From positions 1-64,000 of the forward strand of contig JBJHBT010000003.1 of NCBI GenBank assembly GCA_050485645.1: a stretch of 64,000 nucleotides of DNA, written 5' to 3'. The position numbers were made by a program, and so were the translations under genes. The notes beneath the pieces were generated by a model. It was not told the origin of the DNA. It saw nothing but the letters and a program-made list of their open reading frames with translations, and searched no databases. Position 1 is the stretch's first letter; every line of letters starts with the position of its first letter. This stretch comes from JBJHBP01 sp050485645. Its GTDB lineage: Bacteria; Pseudomonadota; Gammaproteobacteria; Steroidobacterales; Rariloculaceae. Positions 42,157-50,175 of this stretch are shown here, in pieces.

Positions 42157-43189
42157 GGCCGTACACTCGCGGCCGGGTATAGCGGTCGATCAGTGGCACC
42201 GCTGTGTTCATCAACAGCACCGCGAAGGCGACGCCATCCGGATAACCACCCCAGGTGCGGATCGCGTAGGCGAGCATGCCGATGCCTGCCGCGTAGATCA
42301 GTCGTCCCCGGTTCGTGGTGGCGGCGGACACGGGATCGGTGGCGATAAAAAATGCTCCCAGCAGCGTCGCACCGCTGAACAGATGAAAGGCCGGTGAGGC
42401 GAATGCGCTGGCGTCGAACAGATGCAGCACGGCAGCCGGTGCGAGCAGCCCGGCCAGCATGGCAACCGGGATGTGCCAGCGTATCGTGCCGGTGAGCAGC
42501 AGGAACAGGCCTCCGGCGAGGATCAGGTTGTTGATCCACTCCCAGCCGACACCGCCCATGCTGCCGAAGATCGGGCCGGCCATGGCGTCGTCGACGCTGC
42601 GCCCGTCACGCAGGCCGTCCCTGAGCTGGTCCAGCGGTGTGGCGCGCGTCCAGGCATCGATACCCGAGTCCCCGGGCAGCCTCTCGGTGAGGCTGTAGTT
42701 CACTGTTTGCCACAGGTTCAGGTGCTGGTAGTCGACGTCGCCCATGCGAGGCGGAATCCACTGTGTCATCTGCACCGGGAACGAGATCAGCAGCAGCACA
42801 TAGCCGACCATGGCGGGATTGAACAGGTTGCGACCCAGCCCACCGTACAGCTGTTTGGCGAGCCCGATTGCGACCACGGCGCCGATGGCCGGAATCCACC
42901 ACGGCGTGAGCGGCGGTATCGCAAAAGCGAGCAACGCGCTCGTCACCAGCGCACTGCCATCGGTGATGGCCGGACGCACCGGCCGCCTGCGCAGCGTCAG
43001 CACCAGCGCTTCCGCGGCCAGTGCAAACACGCCGGCGACCACGAAGTTGATGATCAGTCCCGGCCCGAAGTACCACACATACAGCATGGCGGCGGGCGCG
43101 AGCGCATACAGTACGCGGCGCATTATGCGAGGCACCGACTTCGTGGGCCTGACATGCGGTGGCGGGGCGACAGGGATGTGTGCGCTCAT
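42149..43189 (-). CDS. rsxD: Electron transport complex subunit RsxD
   Basis: A 346-residue multi-helix membrane subunit. The flavin-attachment region is ATDPVSAATTNRGRLIYAAGIG. Other family segments are AKQLYGGLGRNLFNPAMVGYVLLLISFP and the C-terminal RTWGGYPDGVAFAVLLMN. It binds FMN covalently through a Thr and forms the membrane core with RsxA, RsxE and RsxG. It overlaps rsxC by 4 bp. Confidence 0.96.
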   Translation of the reverse strand: MSAHIPVAPPPHVRPTKSVPRIMRRVLYALAPAAMLYVWYFGPGLIINFVVAGVFALAAEALVLTLRRRPVRPAITDGSALVTSALLAFAIPPLTPWWIPAIGAVVAIGLAKQLYGGLGRNLFNPAMVGYVLLLISFPVQMTQWIPPRMGDVDYQHLNLWQTVNYSLTERLPGDSGIDAWTRATPLDQLRDGLRDGRSVDDAMAGPIFGSMGGVGWEWINNLILAGGLFLLLTGTIRWHIPVAMLAGLLAPAAVLHLFDASAFASPAFHLFSGATLLGAFFIATDPVSAATTNRGRLIYAAGIGMLAYAIRTWGGYPDGVAFAVLLMNTAVPLIDRYTRPRVYGHD

Positions 43190-44754
43190 TCGATCGACCG
43201 CTCCGGTGCGGTGTCTGACGCGTCATCGGATGCGCCGGCTTTGCGCTGTCGGGCGCGCTGTCGGGCTTCCTCGATTGCGCGGCGGCGTGCGTCGGCATTG
43301 CGGTTCGTGCTGACCTGCGCCTTGAGCTCGGTTTGCCGCGAACGGATGTCGTCCTGTTCCTGTTGCCGTCGCTGCTCGCGCAGAGAATAGCGCACGGCGG
43401 ATTCGGTCGAGAGCGCGGTGCGCTGCGCCTGAGCGGTTAATGCCAGCTTGGCATGACGAAAGTGCTCGGTCAGTGTGATATGGCTGGGGCAAACTGCGTC
43501 GCAACAGCCGCATTCGATGCAGTCGCGCAGTGCCAGTGTGCCCAGCGCCGCAGAATCGTTGTGGCGGGCGGCGCGCAGCAGCTCCTGCGGCAGCAGGCGT
43601 ACGGGACAGGCCGTTGCGCAGTCGCCGCAGCGTATGCACGGCCACTCTGCGTGATCTTCGCGCAGCTCGCCAGGCGCGGCCGCGAGCAGGCAATTGGTTG
43701 CCCGTGTTACCGGCAGATCGTCGCGGTCCAGGGCGATGCCCATCATGCTGCCGCCGGCAATCAGGCGTGAGGGGGGCTGCCGGTAGCCCCCGGACCATTC
43801 AATCAGGTCACGCACGGGCGTGCCGATCAGCACCTCGACGTTGCCGGGGCTGGCGATTGCGCCACCAGTGAGCGTGACAATGCGCGACAGCAGCGGTTCC
43901 TGGTGTCGCGCAAGGCGGTGAACGGCGTGTGCGGTGCCGACGTTGTGCGTGAGGATGCCGCGGTCGCCGGGGTAGCATCCGGTCGGAATCTCGCGTCCGG
44001 TCAGCAGTTCGATCAGTTGCCGCTCGCCGCCGGCCGGATACAGCGCGGGCAGCTGCGCGACCCGCAGTCGTGCGTCGCCCGATGTCTGCGCCGCCTCACG
44101 GATCGCCCGCAGCGCATCGGTTTTATCGCCCTCGATGGCGATGATGCATTGCGGCGCATCCAGCAGGTCCGCCAGCAGCAGCGCGCCATCGACAACGGCC
44201 GCCGCCTGTTCGCGCATCAGCATGTCGTCACAACTGATATACGGCTCGCATTCGGCGCCGTTGATGATCAGGGCTTCACAGGCCAGACAGTCCGCCAGCT
44301 TGTCGGCGGTCGGAAACACGGCGCCGCCGAGCCCGACGATGCCGCCGTCGCGTATTGCGGCAAGTCGCGCGGTGCGGTCATCCGGCCACGCACTGCGCGA
44401 TGAGTCGACAGGTTCGGCATCTTCACCGTCGGTGTCGATCACGATGCATGGCGCATCGAGCACCTGCGCACCGAGCAGTACCGGGTGAGACGTTATTGCC
44501 GTGATGGTGCCCGATGTGGGCGCGTGGATGGCCGTGGAGCGTGCGGCGCCGGCGGCAGCCAGCAGCTCGCCGCGCAGTACGCGCTGGCCGGGCGTAACGC
44601 TGGGCGTTGCCGTGGATGCCCGATATTGGGCCAACGGTACGATCAATCGGGGCGGAATGAATCCCCGCCTGATGGCTGTTGCGGTAGAGGCGCGCTTGTG
44701 GGCACGCAGCACCAGCCCGCCTGGCAATCGTCTGTCCACCGGCAGCTCAGACAC
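43186..44754 (-). CDS. rsxC: Electron transport complex subunit RsxC
   Basis: A 522-residue peripheral subunit. A glycine-rich nucleotide/FMN region (GIVGLGGAVFPTADKL, INGAECEPYISCDD) is followed by SLBB-like sequence. Two [4Fe-4S] motifs lie near the C-terminus: CIRCGDCATACPVRLLP and CIECGCCDAVCPSHITL. It accepts electrons from NADH or donates to it. The length is short because the Ala/Lys-rich repeats that extend E. coli RsxC to about 740 residues are nearly absent; only a basic tail of about 100 residues follows the clusters. Confidence 0.96.
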   Translation of the reverse strand: MSELPVDRRLPGGLVLRAHKRASTATAIRRGFIPPRLIVPLAQYRASTATPSVTPGQRVLRGELLAAAGAARSTAIHAPTSGTITAITSHPVLLGAQVLDAPCIVIDTDGEDAEPVDSSRSAWPDDRTARLAAIRDGGIVGLGGAVFPTADKLADCLACEALIINGAECEPYISCDDMLMREQAAAVVDGALLLADLLDAPQCIIAIEGDKTDALRAIREAAQTSGDARLRVAQLPALYPAGGERQLIELLTGREIPTGCYPGDRGILTHNVGTAHAVHRLARHQEPLLSRIVTLTGGAIASPGNVEVLIGTPVRDLIEWSGGYRQPPSRLIAGGSMMGIALDRDDLPVTRATNCLLAAAPGELREDHAEWPCIRCGDCATACPVRLLPQELLRAARHNDSAALGTLALRDCIECGCCDAVCPSHITLTEHFRHAKLALTAQAQRTALSTESAVRYSLREQRRQQEQDDIRSRQTELKAQVSTNRNADARRRAIEEARQRARQRKAGASDDASDTAPERSIE

Positions 44755-45244
44755 GGCGTTCGACCATACTGATGCAGTCCACCGGACACGGCGTGATGCA
44801 CAGCTCGCAGCCGGTGCAGTGGGTGGCGAGAACCGTATGCATCATCTGCGGAATTCCGACTATGGCATCGACAGGGCAGGCGCGTGCGCACAGATTACAG
44901 CCTATGCAGACCTGCTCGTCTATCAGGGCAACCTGATCCATGCTGGCGTGGCCAAGGCGGGTGTCTACAGGCAGAGTGTCGGTGCCAAGCAGATCGGCCA
45001 GCGCCTGTACGGTTTCATCGCCGCCCGGCGGGCAGCGGTTGATCGGTGCGCGACCCGCGGCGATCGCTTCGGCGTAGGGCCGGCAGCCCGGGTAGCCGCA
45101 TTGAGCACACTGGATTCGTGGCAGCCGGCTTTCGATCTGCGTGACGATGTCGTCGTCACGGCCGGGCAGCAGGTGCGCGGCGAGCAGCAGCGCCGCACAC
45201 AGGGCCAGCGCGAGACCGACCAGAATCAGCAGCCCGGTGGTCAT
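44747..45244 (-). CDS. rsxB: Electron transport complex subunit RsxB
   Basis: A 165-residue iron-sulfur subunit anchored by an N-terminal helix (LILVGLALALCAALLLAAHLL). Clusters are bound by CAQCGYPGCRPYAEAI, a linker Cys (INRCPPGG), CIGCNLCARACPVDAIVG and CTGCELCITPCPVDCISM. It passes electrons between RsxC and the membrane flavins. It overlaps rsxC by 8 bp and touches rsxA. Confidence 0.96.
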   Translation of the reverse strand: MTTGLLILVGLALALCAALLLAAHLLPGRDDDIVTQIESRLPRIQCAQCGYPGCRPYAEAIAAGRAPINRCPPGGDETVQALADLLGTDTLPVDTRLGHASMDQVALIDEQVCIGCNLCARACPVDAIVGIPQMMHTVLATHCTGCELCITPCPVDCISMVERRV

Positions 45245-45825
45245 CAGAGTCGGGCGAAACCGGCGAATCCCAGAAAGGCCAGCGACATGATGCCGGCCGT
45301 CACCAGTGCAATGGCCGCACCGCGAAACGGCAGCGGAACATCGGCGGATTCGGTGCGTTCACGCAATCCCGACAGCAGCACCAGCACCAGGCCGAAGCCC
45401 AATGCCGCACCGGCGCCGTACACCATTGCGGCCAGCAGGCTGCGGCTCGCGCCGGAGTTCAGCAGCGCCACGCCGAGTACCGCGCAGTTGCTCGCGATCA
45501 GCGGAATGTAGAGTCCAAGCACGCGATACAGCATCGGCGAGAATCGGCGGATCGTGATTTCGGTGATCTGCACCGCCGCGCCGATCACAAGGATGAACGC
45601 CAGCAGCCTCAGGTATTCCACGTTCAGCGGGATCAGCAGATGGTGGTCGATCAGGTAGCTGAGGCCGGAGGCCGTGGTCAGTACGAGGCCGGTGGCCAGG
45701 CCCATCCCCACCGCGCCCTCAACGCGCCGTGATGCACCCATGAACGGACACAGCCCGAGAAACTGCACCAGTACGAAATTGTTGACCAGTGCCGCGGCGA
45801 GAATGATCAGAAACAGCTCGTTCAT
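45244..45825 (-). CDS. rsxA: Electron transport complex subunit RsxA
   Basis: A 193-residue six-helix membrane protein and first gene of the rsx set. NNFVLVQFLGLCPFMGASRRVEGAVGMG and YIPLIASNCAVLGVALLN are diagnostic, including the Cys residues that hold a membrane [2Fe-2S] cluster between RsxA and RsxE. It overlaps the metG stop by 4 bp, so metG and the rsx-nth genes form one transcription unit. Confidence 0.96.
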   Translation of the reverse strand: MNELFLIILAAALVNNFVLVQFLGLCPFMGASRRVEGAVGMGLATGLVLTTASGLSYLIDHHLLIPLNVEYLRLLAFILVIGAAVQITEITIRRFSPMLYRVLGLYIPLIASNCAVLGVALLNSGASRSLLAAMVYGAGAALGFGLVLVLLSGLRERTESADVPLPFRGAAIALVTAGIMSLAFLGFAGFARL

Positions 45826-47891
45826 GTCACCTTCATGCCGGGACGCGCGCCGTCATCCGGCGACAGCAGGAAGATGCCGCCATCGCCGCCAGCCGCCAGC
45901 AGCATGCCCTCGGAAGTACCGAAGCGCATCTTGCGCGGCTTCAGATTGGCGACCAGGATCACGTGTCGGCCGGTGAGCGTGTCCGGGTCGTAGGCGCTGC
46001 GTACGCCGGCGAATACCGTGCGCGCGCCGAATTCGCCCACATCCAGTTCCACCTGCAGCAGTTTGTCGGCGCCTTCCACATGGCTGGCTTTCACGATGCG
46101 GGCGACACGCAGATCCACTTTGGCGAAATCGTTGATGTCAATCTGCGCAGCGGGTTCGTCGTCGGGTTTCGCGGCCGCACCTGAACCGGCTTTCACCTGG
46201 CCCTGTTCGGTCATTGTCACCTCCGTGGTGGGTGTTGCGTTCTGCTTCGATCGGGCTGGCGAGCTGCTCACCAGCCGTCCGGGTACGGCGGGATCCAGGC
46301 GCTGCAACAGTGCCTGGTAGCCGGCGATATCGCGATCCAGCACGGCTGCGCCGGCGTCCTGCCAGGACCATGGCGCATCGTTGAGGAAGCGGCGGGCACG
46401 CTCGGCCACGTCGGGCAGCACCGGTTGCAGATAGATCATCAGCGTGCGAAACAGGTTGATCCCCAGTGTACAGACGGCCACCACCTGCTGATGGTTGGCC
46501 GGATCCTTCGCCGCCAGCCATGGCTTGCGTGTATCGATGTAGCGATTCGCTTCATCGGCCAGCGCCATGATCTGACGCACCGCACGCGAGAAGTTGCGCG
46601 TCTCGTAGGCGCTGGCGATGTCGTCCGCAGCGGCGCGGAACCGCTCGAACATTGCCGGCTCTTCCAGCGTCGCGCCCAGGCGTCCGCTATTGAGACGATG
46701 CAGGAATCCGGCACAGCGGCTGGGAATATTGACCAGCTTGCCGACAAGATCGGAATTGACCTTGGCGACCAGGTCGCTGAGGTTGAGATCGATGTCTTCC
46801 GGGTTGGGGCCGAGCTTGGCGGCGAAGTAGTAGCGCAGGTAGTCCGGATCAACGTGCTCGGCGAATGACGACGCGGTGATGAACGTGCCGCGGCTCTTGG
46901 ACATTTTCTGGCCGTCGATGGTCAGGAAGCCATGCGCGAACACGCCGGAAGGTTTGCGAAAGCCAGCGCCGCTGAGTACGGATGGCCAGAACAGTGTGTG
47001 GAAGTAGACGATGTCCTTGCCGATGAAGTGATACAGCTCCGCCGTGCTGTCCGCACCCCAGTACTGATCGAAGTCCACGCCCTCGCGATCACAGAAGTTG
47101 CGAAAGCTGCCCATGTAGCCGATCGGCGCGTCGAACCAGACGTAGAAGAACTTGTTCTGCTCGCCTGGTATCGCGAAGCCGAAGTATGGCGCATCGCGGG
47201 AGATGTCCCAGTCCTTCAGGCCGGCCTCGAACCATTCGTTGAGTTTACGTGCGAGCGAGGCGTCGACATGGTTCGGCACCCATTCCCGCAGTTCCTGCTC
47301 GAAATGCTCGAGCCGGAAAAACAGGTGTTCGGAGTTGCGCACCGTGGGTCGGCTGCCCGACACCACCGATACCGCATCCTCCAGTTCCAGCGGTGAATAC
47401 GTGGCGCTGCATACTTCGCAGTTGTCGCCGGACTGATCCGGCGCCTTGCACACCGGACAGGTGCCGCGCACGTAGCGGTCCGGCAGAAACATCTGCTTTT
47501 CTTCGTCGTAGGCCTGGCGAATCGTGCGCCGGGCGATGTGGCCGGCATCTTTCAAACGCGTGTAGATCAGCTCGGTGAGTTCCCGATTCTCCGCCGTGTG
47601 CGTGGTCACGTAGTTGTCGACACTGATGCGATAGGTATCGAAATCACGCTTGTGGTCGATGCTGACGGCATCGATCAGCGCTTCGGGCGATACCCCCTGT
47701 TCCTCGGCACGCAGCATCGTCGGGGTGCCATGCGCGTCGCTGGCGCAGACGTAGTAGCAGCGATGGCCGCGCAGCCGCTGGAACCGCACCCAGATGTCGG
47801 TCTGCACGTATTCCAGCATGTGGCCGATGTGCAGCGAGTTATTGGCGTAGGGCAGGGCGCTGGTGACGAGGATGGCTCTTGGGGCGGTCAA
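45822..47891 (-). CDS. metG: Methionyl-tRNA synthetase
   Basis: A 689-residue class I synthetase. RAILVTSALPYANNSLHIGHMLEY holds the HIGH motif, QKMSKSRGTFI the KMSKS loop, and CPVCKAPDQSGDNCEVC the zinc knuckle. A linker leads to the C-terminal tRNA-binding/dimer domain (DFAKVDLRVARIVKASHVEGADKLLQVELD). The TTG at 47891, with GGAG seven bases upstream, places Met right before the fold. A GTG at 47918 is an upstream alternative but lies against the terminator of the pil genes. It is followed directly by rsxA. Confidence 0.95.
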   Translation of the reverse strand: MTAPRAILVTSALPYANNSLHIGHMLEYVQTDIWVRFQRLRGHRCYYVCASDAHGTPTMLRAEEQGVSPEALIDAVSIDHKRDFDTYRISVDNYVTTHTAENRELTELIYTRLKDAGHIARRTIRQAYDEEKQMFLPDRYVRGTCPVCKAPDQSGDNCEVCSATYSPLELEDAVSVVSGSRPTVRNSEHLFFRLEHFEQELREWVPNHVDASLARKLNEWFEAGLKDWDISRDAPYFGFAIPGEQNKFFYVWFDAPIGYMGSFRNFCDREGVDFDQYWGADSTAELYHFIGKDIVYFHTLFWPSVLSGAGFRKPSGVFAHGFLTIDGQKMSKSRGTFITASSFAEHVDPDYLRYYFAAKLGPNPEDIDLNLSDLVAKVNSDLVGKLVNIPSRCAGFLHRLNSGRLGATLEEPAMFERFRAAADDIASAYETRNFSRAVRQIMALADEANRYIDTRKPWLAAKDPANHQQVVAVCTLGINLFRTLMIYLQPVLPDVAERARRFLNDAPWSWQDAGAAVLDRDIAGYQALLQRLDPAVPGRLVSSSPARSKQNATPTTEVTMTEQGQVKAGSGAAAKPDDEPAAQIDINDFAKVDLRVARIVKASHVEGADKLLQVELDVGEFGARTVFAGVRSAYDPDTLTGRHVILVANLKPRKMRFGTSEGMLLAAGGDGGIFLLSPDDGARPGMKVT

Positions 47892-47918
47892 TTCGGTGCT
47901 CCGGCGGCATGAGGACAC

Positions 47919-47941
47919 AAAAACGGACGCGCAGGCGTCCG
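47919..47941 (-). terminator. Intrinsic terminator after the PilT-family genes
   Basis: On the minus strand CGGACGC-CTGC-GCGTCCG forms a perfect 7-bp stem immediately followed by TTTTTGTG. It lies 28 bp after the stop of the second PilT-family gene and just before metG, so it separates the two transcription units. Confidence 0.85.
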
Positions 47942-47969
47942 CGGCCCATTATGCCATCGGCGCTGAAGC

Positions 47970-49046
47970 TCAGGCGATGTCCCGATACTGCTCGAACTTG
48001 GACTTGTCGATGGCCTGGAGATAGGCCTCCTGACCGGTCACCGAGCCGTTGTCGACGAACTTCTTGAGCATGCCGTCCATGGTGCACATGCCGGCCGCGG
48101 CGCTGGACTGCATCACGTTCTCCAGCTGCTCCAGCTTGCCCTGACGGATCAGATTGGCCACCGCGCTTGTGCTGACGAGGATCTCCAGTGCAGCGATTCG
48201 CCCGGTGCCGTCGCGCTTTTTCAGCAGCTGCTGGGAGACGATGCCGCGCAGCGAAGTCGACAGCATGTTGCGCACGTGATCCTGCTTTTCGGCAGGAAAG
48301 ATGTTCACGACGCGGTCGACGGTGGCGGCGGCGCCGTTGGTGTGCAGCGTGCCCATCACGAGGATGCCCATCTCGGCGGCGGTCATCGCAATGCTCATGG
48401 TTTCCAGGTCGCGCAACTCACCAACCAGGATCACATCGGGATCCTCACGCAGAGCCGAGTGCAGCGCGTCGGCGAATGACGGGCAGTGTATGCCGATTTC
48501 ACGTTGGCTGATGAGGCACAGCTTGCGCTGGTGTACGAACTCGATCGGGTCTTCGATCGTCAGGATGTGTCCTTTGACGCGCGAATTGATCGCATCGATC
48601 ATGGCCGCGAGCGTGGTGGACTTGCCCGATCCCGTCTTGCCGGTGACGAGAATCAGTCCCCGGTTGGCCTGGCTCATGTCGTACAGCGCCTTGGGCATGC
48701 TCAGCTCTTCCAGCGTCAGCGCTTTGGAAGGGATGCCTCGAAAAACCGCGCCGATGCCGTTGAGATGGCGAAAGACGTTGACGCGAAACCTTGCCACGTC
48801 GGGAATGTAGTGCGCGAAGTCGGCAGCGTCGTGACGGTGGAACTGATCCTGTGAGGCACGGCTCATGATCGAGAACAGCTGGCTGCGCAGCTCGTCGTCG
48901 TCCAGCGGCTGATTGGCCAGCGTGATCAGATCACCGTGCACGCGCATGCGCGGCGGATCGCCGGCGACAACATGCAGATCAGACCCCTTGCGCATGGACA
49001 TGCTGCGCAGGAAATCGTTGATCATCGATGCGTCACCGCCACTCAT
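47970..49046 (-). CDS. pilU: PilT/PilU-family type IV pilus retraction ATPase (second copy)
   Basis: A 358-residue hexameric ATPase of the PilT family. Walker A is TGKTGSGKSTTLAAM. The Asp box is ILTIEDPIEFVH, Walker B is DPDVILVGELRDLETM, and the His box is GTLHTNGAAATVDR. The AIRNLIRE-like C-terminal motif reads AVANLIRQGKLEQLENVM. It differs from the upstream paralogue throughout and fits PilU, the accessory retraction motor. The ATG at 49046 overlaps the upstream TGA (TGATG), with GGAG nine bases before; a GTG just upstream is possible. An intrinsic terminator follows. Confidence 0.85.
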   Translation of the reverse strand: MSGGDASMINDFLRSMSMRKGSDLHVVAGDPPRMRVHGDLITLANQPLDDDELRSQLFSIMSRASQDQFHRHDAADFAHYIPDVARFRVNVFRHLNGIGAVFRGIPSKALTLEELSMPKALYDMSQANRGLILVTGKTGSGKSTTLAAMIDAINSRVKGHILTIEDPIEFVHQRKLCLISQREIGIHCPSFADALHSALREDPDVILVGELRDLETMSIAMTAAEMGILVMGTLHTNGAAATVDRVVNIFPAEKQDHVRNMLSTSLRGIVSQQLLKKRDGTGRIAALEILVSTSAVANLIRQGKLEQLENVMQSSAAAGMCTMDGMLKKFVDNGSVTGQEAYLQAIDKSKFEQYRDIA

Positions 49047-50134
49047 CACGTGATCTCCATGGTTGGAAGCACCGTGGTGTCGGTGACGAATCGCTCGAAT
49101 TTCTTGCGGTCGTTGGCATAGCGATAGGCGTCGTCGGGATCGACCTGCTTGGCGGTGATGGCTTCGAGCAGCGCCTGGTCCATCATCTGCATCCCCTGAT
49201 CGCGGCCGGTCTGCAGCTGTGCCGGGATCTGGTGAGTCTGTTCGCTCATGATCAGCTTCGCGATGGCGCGGTTCATCACCATGATCTCGACCACGGCAAG
49301 CCGCGCCCGGCCATCTGGCGTCTTGACCAGATTCTGTGTGACGACGGCATGCAGGCTGTGGGCGAGGAAGCTCTTGGTCTGTTCGCGCTGGTCCGACGGT
49401 AGCGCATCGATGATGCGGTCGACCGACTTCACTGCGCTGGTGGTGTGCAGGGTGCCCAGCACAAGGTGGCCGGTCTCGGCGGCGGTCATGGCCATGCTGA
49501 TGGTTTCCGAATCGCGTAGCTCACCAACCAGAATGACGTCGGGATCCTCGCGCAGGGCGGCACGAACACCGTCCGCGAAGCTGTGAATATGGGTGCCCAG
49601 CTCGCGCTGGATCACCTGGCTGCGTTTGCTGGCGTGAACAAACTCGATCGGGTCTTCGAGGCTGATGATGTTCAGGCTGCGACTTGAATTCAGATGATCG
49701 ATCATCGCCGCCAGCGTCGTGGACTTGCCGGTGCCGGTGGAGCCGGTGACCAGCACCATGCCCTGGTGCAGGTCGCAGAACCGTGAAATCACCGGCGGCA
49801 GTCCAAGCCGTTCCAGGCTCGGTATCTGGCTGGGGATGTTGCGGAACGTGGCGCCGACACCGGTGGCCTTGCGGTACACGTTGACGCGGAATCGCCCGCC
49901 ATCCTCGCTGATGTACGAAAAATCCAGGTCGTGCCCTGAACCGAAACGTTCGCGCTGCGATTCGGAGAGGATTTCGTCGATGTAACCGGACAGCTCACCG
50001 TCGCCCAGGTCGCGAAACTTGATCGGCATCAGGTCGCCGTGCAGCCGCAGCATTGGCGGTACACCCACCGCCAGGTGGACGTCCGAGCAACCCTGTGCCA
50101 GACCCAGTTTCAGGAACGCGTCGATTCGCGCCAT
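49046..50134 (-). CDS. pilT: PilT-family type IV pilus retraction ATPase (first copy)
   Basis: A 362-residue retraction motor homologue. An N-terminal PAS-like domain (GCSDVHLAVGVPPMLRLHGDL) is followed by Walker A GSTGTGKST at 131-139, Asp box SLEDPIEFVH, Walker B DPDVILVGELRDSETISMAM, and His box HLVLGTLHTTSAVKSVDR. The C-terminal AIAKLIMSEQTHQIPAQLQTG matches the AIRNLIRE region needed for retraction. It is coupled to the next pil gene. The usual yggS-proC neighbours of pilT are missing; instead it lies 41 bp after a HEAT-repeat kinase gene on the same strand. It could be the main PilT or a paralogue. Confidence 0.87.
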   Translation of the reverse strand: MARIDAFLKLGLAQGCSDVHLAVGVPPMLRLHGDLMPIKFRDLGDGELSGYIDEILSESQRERFGSGHDLDFSYISEDGGRFRVNVYRKATGVGATFRNIPSQIPSLERLGLPPVISRFCDLHQGMVLVTGSTGTGKSTTLAAMIDHLNSSRSLNIISLEDPIEFVHASKRSQVIQRELGTHIHSFADGVRAALREDPDVILVGELRDSETISMAMTAAETGHLVLGTLHTTSAVKSVDRIIDALPSDQREQTKSFLAHSLHAVVTQNLVKTPDGRARLAVVEIMVMNRAIAKLIMSEQTHQIPAQLQTGRDQGMQMMDQALLEAITAKQVDPDDAYRYANDRKKFERFVTDTTVLPTMEIT

Positions 50135-50175
50135 GGCTATTCAGATCCGGTCAGTGTCGCGTTGTGCACGTCGTG

